DNA of 17,339 nt, from contig JAQYWI010000118.1 in assembly GCA_030145015.1 (NCBI GenBank), forward strand, positions 1-17,339, given 5' to 3'. The notes beneath the pieces are model-generated. The model searched no databases and was not told the DNA's origin. It was given only the letters and a program-made list of their open reading frames with translations. Each line of letters opens with the position of its first letter. Position 1 is the first letter of the stretch. Of this stretch, positions 1 through 6,215 are shown piece after piece. The position numbers and the translations under genes are program-made. Source of the DNA: Desulfobacterales bacterium. GTDB lineage: Bacteria > Desulfobacterota > Desulfobacteria > Desulfobacterales > JAHEIW01.

Positions 1-689
1 TCTGCTACCAGTGTTGGGGAGGACAGGCTATCTGTCGGGAAAGGCACGTTGGGATCATCATTCATTCCGACCGGTGTTGCATTCACCACAACATCGAATC
101 CTTTCAGGCCGGTTAGCTCAAATGATATCTTGGTTTGCGGGGCGGTATTTCTCAACAAACGTTCTAAGAACCCATGCCGCTCCGTGCGTATTTCTTTAAT
201 AACGATTTCGGCGGCGCCGGCCTCGGCTAGCGCCAGTGCAATTGCAGCACCGGTCACACCGCCGCCGATAATGGCGGCTCGCCGGCCGCGCACATCCAAC
301 CCGTTCGTCTTAGCCGCCACCATGAAACCAAGTCCATCGACCATGTCTCCAATCAAGCGTCCGTTTTCCACCCGGACCACGTTGACCGCCGCTAAATCTC
401 CAGCCCGTTGCGACATTTCATCCATACAGTCGGCCGCCGCCGGCTTATGCGGTATGGTTGCAATGCAGCCTCCGAAGTTGGGCAGGGTCCGCATATGCTC
501 AAAATGAGCTTTTACCTGATCGGCGGGCACATCCATGGCGATCATGACAGCGTCGATTCCGTGTTCGGCAAAATAGCGGTTGTAATTTAAGGGAGATCTA
601 ACCTGAATGATCGGCGTCCCGATCATGGTGTAAAACCTGGTGGTGCCGGTTGGAATGAGCCCCGGCTTTGGATTTGCCATCCCGGTCAC
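1..689 (-). CDS. AroE-like shikimate/quinate dehydrogenase family protein, 3' end cut off by window
   Basis: Partial: about 229 N-terminal residues are present and the C-terminus lies beyond base 1. The protein has the AroE two-domain layout. The substrate-binding half contains TIPHK with the catalytic Lys at residue 82, AAVN (Asn103) and GDMVDGLGF (Asp118), so the family's Lys/Asp pair is kept. The nucleotide-binding half begins with a Gly-rich loop, GGGVTGAA, at 142-148. Several usual shikimate-site residues differ: the SxSP motif reads VRSP, the Asn of NVTxPHK is Ile, and NTDG reads MVDG. This matches the divergent AroE-like subfamily more than housekeeping AroE, so the true substrate is uncertain. 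I chose GTG at 689 because AAAGGA lies 5 bases before it; the alternative ATG at 680 is 14 bases from that site. It follows hisD by 11 bases on the same strand, so the two are probably co-transcribed. Confidence 0.8.
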   Translation of the reverse strand, partial: MTGMANPKPGLIPTGTTRFYTMIGTPIIQVRSPLNYNRYFAEHGIDAVMIAMDVPADQVKAHFEHMRTLPNFGGCIATIPHKPAAADCMDEMSQRAGDLAAVNVVRVENGRLIGDMVDGLGFMVAAKTNGLDVRGRRAAIIGGGVTGAAIALALAEAGAAEIVIKEIRTERHGFLERLLRNTAPQTKISFELTGLKGFDVVVNATPVGMNDDPNVPFPTDSLSSPTLVA

Positions 690-700
690 TTTTTTCCTTT

Positions 701-1996
701 TTATAACCTTACCTTAATCGATCCTGCATGGGCACCCAATCCCTCAACTTCAGCCAGGCGAATAATGTCGGGGGCTTCACGTTGAAAAGCCTTTTGGGTG
801 TACTGAATCAGGCTGGTCTTTTTAACAAAGTTGTCCACTGAAAGCGCGGATGCAAATCGGGCGGTTCCCGCGGTGGGCAGCACATGATTGGGTCCGGCAA
901 TGTAATCCCCCACCGGTTCCGGGGTATAATTGCCGACAAAGATGGCCCCGGCGTTGCGTATTTTTCCAACAACCTCAAGCGCTTCGTCAATTTGAAGTTC
1001 AAGATGCTCCGGCGCAATTCGGTTGGCCATGTCGATGGCAATACCTATATTTTTTACAACAATTATGGCGCCAAATTTTGACAGGGATTCTTCAGCAATA
1101 TCAGCGCGTGCCAGGCGTGTGAGCTGCCCTTTTACTTCTTTGGCAACGCTTTTGGCCAATTTATCTGAATCCGTAATTAATATCGCCGATGCTAAAACAT
1201 CATGCTCGGCCTGGGAAAGAAGATCAGCGGCAATAAATTCAGGCCTGGCGCTGTTATCGGCAATAACCAGAATCTCACTGGGCCCGGCAACCATATCGAT
1301 ACCGACGGTGCCGGCCAGAATCTTTTTGGCTAGGGTGACGTAAATATTACCCGGCCCGACGATGACGTCAACTTTGGGTATGGTTTCGGTTCCATACGCA
1401 AGCGCGGCGATGGCCCAGGCACTTCCGACTTTATAGACCGCATCGGCGCCGGCCTTTTTAGCCGCCACCAGCAGATGCGCGCTCACGCCGCCGCCTTTGG
1501 TCGGCGGTGTGACCATTGCGATCCGCCCGACACCCGCAACTTTGGCGGGAATCACGCCCATCAGTACCGAGGAAACCAGCGGTGTTTTACCGCCTCTGGC
1601 ACCGGGCACATAAACCCCAACCGCATCGACAGGATTGATCAACTGGCCCAGGAGCGTACCCGGCCGGTCGGTTTGCATCCAGGACTTACGCAGTTGCTGC
1701 TCATGAAAGCGTTTGATATTCGCAGCCGCACGATTCAGGGCCCGGGTAAAGGACCGGTCCACCCTTCTGGCCGCATCTGCAAATTCCTTTTTGGACACCT
1801 GCATCGATTTTATGGACATGCGCGCTGAATCAAAGCGCCGGGTATAGGAAATTACGGCCTGATCACCGCGCTTGCGGACCCGCTCGCAGATGCGGGTGAC
1901 CGCGGCCAGATCCTCTTTCCGAAATGCAAGACCCCGATTGATAATTCGCGCAACGCGCTGCTCAGCCGGACGTGACGGATAATTGTAAATTCTCAT
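701..1996 (-). CDS. hisD: Histidinol dehydrogenase
   Basis: Catalyses the last two steps of histidine synthesis, L-histidinol to L-histidine, with two NAD+ and a zinc ion; cytoplasmic. The 431 residues match the usual family length. Visible signatures are the Gly-rich segment near 131-146 (PGARGGKTP, then SSVLM), VGPGNIYV near 213-220, GIDMVAGPSEI near 232-242, and the putative zinc ligands Gln262 and His265 (SQAEHD), Asp364 (GDYIAGPNH) and His423. The catalytic Glu330-His331 pair sits in APEHLEL. The start is the ATG at 1996 because AGGAAGG lies 8 bases upstream; an in-frame GTG (2005) and ATG (2002) are too close to or overlap this site. Other his genes are not adjacent; the downstream partner is an AroE-like gene. 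HisD has functional paralogues such as sulfopropanediol dehydrogenases, but the conserved zinc and catalytic residues make HisD the best reading. Confidence 0.92.
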   Translation of the reverse strand: MRIYNYPSRPAEQRVARIINRGLAFRKEDLAAVTRICERVRKRGDQAVISYTRRFDSARMSIKSMQVSKKEFADAARRVDRSFTRALNRAAANIKRFHEQQLRKSWMQTDRPGTLLGQLINPVDAVGVYVPGARGGKTPLVSSVLMGVIPAKVAGVGRIAMVTPPTKGGGVSAHLLVAAKKAGADAVYKVGSAWAIAALAYGTETIPKVDVIVGPGNIYVTLAKKILAGTVGIDMVAGPSEILVIADNSARPEFIAADLLSQAEHDVLASAILITDSDKLAKSVAKEVKGQLTRLARADIAEESLSKFGAIIVVKNIGIAIDMANRIAPEHLELQIDEALEVVGKIRNAGAIFVGNYTPEPVGDYIAGPNHVLPTAGTARFASALSVDNFVKKTSLIQYTQKAFQREAPDIIRLAEVEGLGAHAGSIKVRL

Positions 1997-2042
1997 GAAC
2001 ATCACCTTCCTATTTTAAATACACCCAGCCGGATGCAGGATA

Positions 2043-2072
2043 CATATAAAGGATTTAGGGTGATCTTTGCAA
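2043..2072 (-). promoter_or_regulatory. Possible sigma70-type promoter for hisD
   Basis: On the minus strand TTGCAA (2072-2067) is followed after 18 bases by TATATG (2048-2043). Each hexamer matches consensus at 4 of 6 positions. The site lies about 45 bases before the hisD start. This is a pattern match only. Confidence 0.35.
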
Positions 2073-2091
2073 GCGATAACAGCTAAAGGGC

Positions 2092-2120
2092 TTGACTTTG
2101 CAAATTAATACGAATAAGAA
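2092..2120 (+). promoter_or_regulatory. Weak candidate promoter for the AOR gene
   Basis: TTGACT at 2092-2097 is followed after 17 bases by TAAGAA (2115-2120), a poor -10. A better -10, TATGAT at 2124-2129, is too far from this -35. The 228-base spacer between divergent hisD and the AOR gene must contain start signals for both genes, but the exact site is uncertain. Confidence 0.25.
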
Positions 2121-2224
2121 AATTATGATATTTTCGATTGCCCGTCTTAAACGCATTAATTAGACGTAGCCATCAAAATCAGGTTTGAGGAGATTGGATT
2201 AACTTTTAAAGATAGGAGGTGCGC

Positions 2225-3967
2225 ATGGACAAGATCCTAAGAATCAACATGGGTGCAGATGGTGGTCCGGCGATTAACGCCGAGCCAGTTGGTGATTATG
2301 CCGGCTCGGGCGGCCGCGGACTAACCTCAGCCATCGTCTCAAAGGAGGTTCCGCCGTTATGTCATCCGCTGGGAGAAGATAACAAACTGGTGATTGCTCC
2401 GGGGATGCTAAGCGGCTCGACTGCGGCAATGTCCGGCCGCCTGTCGGTTGGCTGCAAGAGCCCGCTCACCGGCGGTATCAAAGAAGCCAATGCCGGCGGG
2501 CAGCCGTCACAAATGCTCGGCCGGCTGGGTTATGCCGCCATCGTGCTGGAAGGCCTGCCCCAGGGGCACACACTTTATAAAATTTTGATTAATAAAGATG
2601 GTGTCGAAATTACGGACGCCGGCAGCCTTAAAGGATTGGGCAACTATGACACCGTCGACAAAATGAAAGCCGAACACGGTGAAAAAATCAGCTGCATCTC
2701 CATTGGTCAGGCCGGTGAAATGAAATTGGCCGGTGCTTCAATCGCCTGTACCGACATGGAGCTTAGACCCACACGGCATGCCGGGCGCGGCGGTGTCGGT
2801 GCTGTTATGGGCTCAAAAGGCGTCAAGGTTATTGTCATCGATGATGCCGGGATGAAGATGAGACAACCCCAGGATCCGGATAAATTTAAAGAAGCCAATA
2901 AAGAATGGGTGGCCGGGCTCAAAAAACATCCTGTCAGCGGCGAAGGCCTGCCGGCATATGGTACCAATGTACTCACCAATGTGATCAACGAAGCCGGCGC
3001 GTATCCCACCAAAAATTTTATGTGGGGACGCTTCGATAATTGCAATAAGATCAGCGGGGAAACCCAGGCCGAGACAGAAGAGGCCCGCGGCGGCAAAGGT
3101 GCTGCAACCCACGGGTGTCATCGAGGATGCATCATTCGCTGTTCCGGAACGTATTATAACAAGGACGGGCAATACCTGACCAAACAACCCGAGTATGAAA
3201 CCGTCTGGGCCCACGGCGGAAACTGCGGAATCGATGACCTGGATGCCATTGCCATGATGGACCGCCTTGATGACGATTATGGGTTGGACACGATCGAAAT
3301 GGGCGCGACCATTGCGGTTGCGATGGAAGCAGGCGTTGCCGAGTTTGGCGATGCCGAAGCCGCCATCCGCCTGATAAAGGAGGTTGGCGAGGGGACGCCT
3401 TTAGGCCGTATTCTGGGCAGCGGCGCTGCCGTGACAGGCAAAGTATTCGGCGTTGAAAGAGTCCCGGTGGTCAAGGGACAGTCTATGCCGGCTTATGACC
3501 CCCGCGGGGTTATGGGCATCGGAGTAACCTATGCCACCACCACAATGGGCGCAGATCATACCGCCGGTTATGCCGTCGCATCCAACATTATGGGTGTCGG
3601 GGGAAGCGTGGATCCCTTGAAACCGGAAGGACAAATAGAGCTTTCCAGAAACCTGCAGATTGCTACGGCCGCGGTTGATGCCACCGGTATGTGTCTTTTC
3701 GTCGCGTTTCCGGTACTGGATCAACCCGAAACCTTCCAGGCCCTGATCGATTTGATCAATGCTTTTTATGGCTTGAGCCTGACGGCCGATGATGTTACCG
3801 CACTGGGTAAATCCATCCTTACAAATGAGCGCGAATTTAACCTGGCCGCCGGTTTATCTTCTAAACATGATCGCTTACCCGAGTACTTTAAAAAGGAAAA
3901 GCTGCCTCCGCATAACATTACCTTCCAGGTAAAAGATGAAGACCTGGATAAGGTCTTTAACTGGTAG
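2225..3967 (+). CDS. aor: Aldehyde:ferredoxin oxidoreductase family (tungstopterin) enzyme
   Basis: Predicted to oxidise aldehydes to carboxylic acids with ferredoxin, or the reverse, using a tungsten bis-pyranopterin cofactor and one [4Fe-4S] cluster; cytoplasmic. The 580 residues fit the AOR family (about 600). The N-terminal pterin-binding domain shows APGMLSG (58-64), the Arg/Gly-rich stretch near 72-84, and RHAGRGGVGAVMGSK (184-198). Cluster ligands are Cys298, Cys302 and Cys306 in GCHRGCIIRC (CX3CX3C, seen in a subset of AORs where the classical archaeal enzyme has CX2CX3C), plus Cys490 in DATGMC. The start is ATG at 2225 because AGGAGG lies 5 bases before it; an upstream in-frame GTG (2219) overlaps that site. 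The substrate cannot be deduced; aldehydes from amino acids, fatty acids or aromatics are all possible. The next gene on the same strand may be functionally linked. Confidence 0.93.
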   Translation: MDKILRINMGADGGPAINAEPVGDYAGSGGRGLTSAIVSKEVPPLCHPLGEDNKLVIAPGMLSGSTAAMSGRLSVGCKSPLTGGIKEANAGGQPSQMLGRLGYAAIVLEGLPQGHTLYKILINKDGVEITDAGSLKGLGNYDTVDKMKAEHGEKISCISIGQAGEMKLAGASIACTDMELRPTRHAGRGGVGAVMGSKGVKVIVIDDAGMKMRQPQDPDKFKEANKEWVAGLKKHPVSGEGLPAYGTNVLTNVINEAGAYPTKNFMWGRFDNCNKISGETQAETEEARGGKGAATHGCHRGCIIRCSGTYYNKDGQYLTKQPEYETVWAHGGNCGIDDLDAIAMMDRLDDDYGLDTIEMGATIAVAMEAGVAEFGDAEAAIRLIKEVGEGTPLGRILGSGAAVTGKVFGVERVPVVKGQSMPAYDPRGVMGIGVTYATTTMGADHTAGYAVASNIMGVGGSVDPLKPEGQIELSRNLQIATAAVDATGMCLFVAFPVLDQPETFQALIDLINAFYGLSLTADDVTALGKSILTNEREFNLAAGLSSKHDRLPEYFKKEKLPPHNITFQVKDEDLDKVFNW

Positions 3968-3992
3968 CTGAAAAGCTTATATGACTTTAGTG

Positions 3993-4023
3993 GATGGGGA
4001 GTCCGAATGCCGGTCTCCCCATC
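3993..4023 (+). other. Strong hairpin between the AOR gene and its downstream neighbour
   Basis: Perfect 9-bp arms GATGGGGAG (3993-4001) and CTCCCCATC (4015-4023) enclose a second 3-bp stem (CCG/CGG) after one T-T mismatch. No T-run follows, so it is not a classical terminator. It could stabilise or attenuate the transcript between the two genes. An in-frame ATG at 3994 lies inside the stem, which argues against that ATG as the start of the next gene. Confidence 0.6.
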
Positions 4024-4056
4024 TTGCATACGCTTATAGAAATTGAATATCGAATT

Positions 4057-4650
4057 ATGAAACTTAGCATCGTCATCACTGCTGAGCTGTTACCAAGGTT
4101 TTTTAGACTATTGGAGCAAGGCTTTTTTGTAAGCACAACAACCGGTTGCAGCATCAAGGATCTGCTCTGTAAGCAGCTGAGCATAGATGAAGAATATCTA
4201 GATAAAAGAATTCAGACGCTATTTCTGGATGGCAAGCCAGTCGATAAGGTGGAAAAAGCTTACCTCCACAATGATGCAACACTGGCCCTTTCAGGTGCCA
4301 TGCCCGGCCTTGTTGGAGCCACGCTTCGAAAAGGCGGTACTTTTGCTTCCATGCGAAATACAATTTCATATAAAGTTGAAACTTCCGTTAATGGTGACGG
4401 CGAAGCCCGCGTAAAATTAAAGCTGTTTAACATGGTGTTAAAAGAGCTGGGGCCTGTCTTTTTGGAAAGCGGCATCTGGATTCAGAGCCATAATTTTAGT
4501 GATTTTATATCCCGCAATTTAGAAGATTTAAAGCCCGCTTGCGATTCAGTTGACTTAAATGATCAGAAAATGGATGTTGCTGCGCTGGCGGGAATGACTT
4601 GGGATGATACGGAGCTATTTTTGAAGGTCACAACCGAAGTGTCTTCGTAA
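4057..4650 (+). CDS. Uncharacterised AOR-linked protein with possible beta-grasp (MoaD/ThiS-like) region
   Basis: I do not recognise a named family with certainty. It is a 197-residue soluble protein with no signal peptide or membrane span. Residues 27-80 follow the pattern of a MoaD/ThiS beta-grasp domain: a helix-like SIKDLL, a strand with DGK (TLFLDGKPVD, 54-63), then a strand after a turn (NDATLALS, 72-79). A Gly-rich stretch, AMPGLVGAT and RKGG (81-94), follows where MoaD would end in GG. Here it is internal, and about 100 more residues follow (KLKLFN 121-126; a Trp-containing GIWIQSHNF near 139-147). Lying 89 bases after a tungstopterin enzyme, it could act in cofactor synthesis or insertion, but this is inference. 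The start is uncertain: ATG 4057 has no clear ribosome site, and the alternative ATG 3994 lies in a hairpin. Confidence 0.75.
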   Translation: MKLSIVITAELLPRFFRLLEQGFFVSTTTGCSIKDLLCKQLSIDEEYLDKRIQTLFLDGKPVDKVEKAYLHNDATLALSGAMPGLVGATLRKGGTFASMRNTISYKVETSVNGDGEARVKLKLFNMVLKELGPVFLESGIWIQSHNFSDFISRNLEDLKPACDSVDLNDQKMDVAALAGMTWDDTELFLKVTTEVSS

Positions 4651-4675
4651 AGGAATGCTTATCCGGACCGATATC

Positions 4676-4712
4676 AAAAAAGGCTGCCATTTTGGCAGCC
4701 TTTTTTATTTTT
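4676..4712 (+). terminator. Bidirectional intrinsic terminator between convergent genes
   Basis: An 8-bp perfect stem, GGCTGCCA (4682-4689) and TGGCAGCC (4693-4700), has a TTT loop, with A6 before and T6 after. It therefore works on both strands: for the AOR operon (stop at 4650) and for the thiolase gene on the minus strand (stop at 4723). Confidence 0.93.
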
Positions 4713-4722
4713 AAACGATCAT

Positions 4723-5901
4723 TTACTCAATTAATTCAAACAAAGCCGCCGCGCCCATGCCGCCGCCGATGCACATGGACTCGACGCCGTACTTGACGCC
4801 GCGTTCCTGCATGTTGTTGAGCAGGGTGGCGCACAGCTTGGCGCCGGTGCACCCCAGCGGATGCCCCAGGGCAATGGCGCCGCCGTGAATGTTTACGTTT
4901 TGTATGTCGATTCCCAGCGTATCGATGCAGTAAAGGGCCTGGGAAGCGAAGGCTTCGTTGATTTCAAACAGGCCGATGTCTTTTAAATCCATCCCGGCCA
5001 TTTTCAACAGTTTGGGGATGGCCAGGGCCGGCCCGATGCCCATTTCATCGGGCTTGCAGCCCACGGTGGTATAACACTTAAATCTGGCAACCGGTTTGAG
5101 ACCCAGCGCTTTGACTTTGCCTTCACTCATAATAACGCTGGCTGCAGCCCCATCGGTCATCTGGGAGGAGTTGCCGGCGGTAACCGATCCGCCGGCGGCA
5201 AATACCGGATTCAAGCTGGCCAGTCCTTCCAGGGTCGTTTCCTCGCGGATGCCGTCATCAAAATCCTGCAAAAAAGTCTCGCTTTTATAGGTCCCGCCTT
5301 CCTGTTGGACATAACGGGTCGCCGGCGTCGGCACAATCTCTTTAAACAGGTTTTTGTTTTTGGCTTCGGCCGCCTTCATCTGGGATTGATAGGCAAATTC
5401 ATCCTGAGCTTCCCGCGAAACATTGTAGCGGCCGGCCACATTTTCAGCAGTAATGCCCATGGATGCATACAGGTCGGCCAGCTTTTTGGTGTATTGCGGA
5501 TGCGGCCGCGGAAGATTTCCCCCCATGGGGACATAGGTCATGGACTCCAGGCCGCCGCCGATAACGATATCAGACCAGCCGGCCATCACCCGCATAACAG
5601 ATTGGGCAATGGCTTCCAGGCCGGAAGCGCAAAAGCGGTTCACGGTGGCGCCGGTCACATTCACAGGGAAACCGGCGATTTGGGGGGCAATCCGCCCGAT
5701 ATTGAGCCCCTGCTCGGCTTCCGGGAAGGAGCAGCCGATCATAATATCTTCCACATCTTTTTTTTCAAGATTTTCAGTTTTTTCAACGACCGCCGTCAGA
5801 ATAAAAGACAGCAGATCCTCCGGCCGGGTATCCTTAAACGCCCCTTTTTTGCGCTTGCATCCCGGGGTGCGAATCGATGTAACAATATACGCATCTCTCA
5901 T
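4723..5901 (-). CDS. fadA: Acetyl-CoA C-acyltransferase (3-ketoacyl-CoA thiolase)
   Basis: Thiolytic cleavage of 3-ketoacyl-CoA to acetyl-CoA and a shortened acyl-CoA, the last step of beta-oxidation. The 392 residues equal the family's usual length. The nucleophile is Cys91 in NRFCASG, the proton-transfer residues are His347 (ALGHPLGCTGA) and Cys377 (CIGGGMG), and the NEAFA motif near 314-318 is present. The GGGLESMT box is near 114-121. A ribosome site, GGGAGGG, lies 8 bases before the ATG. It lies downstream of the fadN-like gene on the same strand, as in the Bacillus fadN-fadA arrangement, so it very likely acts on the product of that enzyme. A biosynthetic acetoacetyl-CoA thiolase is a less likely reading given the partner. 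The 314-base gap to fadN contains a palindromic repeat, so co-transcription is likely but not certain. Confidence 0.93.
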   Translation of the reverse strand: MRDAYIVTSIRTPGCKRKKGAFKDTRPEDLLSFILTAVVEKTENLEKKDVEDIMIGCSFPEAEQGLNIGRIAPQIAGFPVNVTGATVNRFCASGLEAIAQSVMRVMAGWSDIVIGGGLESMTYVPMGGNLPRPHPQYTKKLADLYASMGITAENVAGRYNVSREAQDEFAYQSQMKAAEAKNKNLFKEIVPTPATRYVQQEGGTYKSETFLQDFDDGIREETTLEGLASLNPVFAAGGSVTAGNSSQMTDGAAASVIMSEGKVKALGLKPVARFKCYTTVGCKPDEMGIGPALAIPKLLKMAGMDLKDIGLFEINEAFASQALYCIDTLGIDIQNVNIHGGAIALGHPLGCTGAKLCATLLNNMQERGVKYGVESMCIGGGMGAAALFELIE

Positions 5902-5966
5902 TTCTATTACCCTCCCTAAATTAACAAGGCTAATTCGATTTTATTAATATCGCTAAATCCGAAGCA

Positions 5967-6129
5967 CGCCTGATTTTATAAAATTGGTCGAAATTCGAAA
6001 CAAATCCTAAATCCAAATGTTCCAATGATCAAAACAATGGACACACTGATATCTAAGACTTTAATATGTTTCGATCATTTGAATTTTGGTAATTCGAAAT
6101 TGTTTCGACCAATTTTATTAAATCAGGCG
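5967..6129. repeat. 163-bp imperfect palindromic element between fadN and fadA
   Basis: This fills most of a 314-base gene-free spacer (5902-6215). The terminal arms, 5967-5993 and the reverse complement of 6103-6129, match at 26 of 27 positions and begin CGCCTGATTT. Inner arms 6022-6036 and 6067-6081 match at 13 of 15. The interior is A/T-rich with repeated TTCGAA words. No open frame or transposase is present and no clear target-site duplication flanks it. It resembles a non-autonomous (MITE-like) or dispersed intergenic repeat. The rest of the spacer shows only more A/T-rich TTCGA-type words. Confidence 0.75.
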
Positions 6130-6215
6130 AGATTCGATATTCGAATTTTATAGTTACTAGCCCACAACATTATATATTTATCCCCAAAATTTTTCGATAC
6201 CACTTGACTAAGTAT

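Noticed and set aside
701..1996. HisD homologue for sulfonate degradation (sulfopropanediol dehydrogenase type)
   Set aside because: The zinc ligands, Glu-His pair and overall length fit histidinol dehydrogenase, and no sulfonate genes are nearby.
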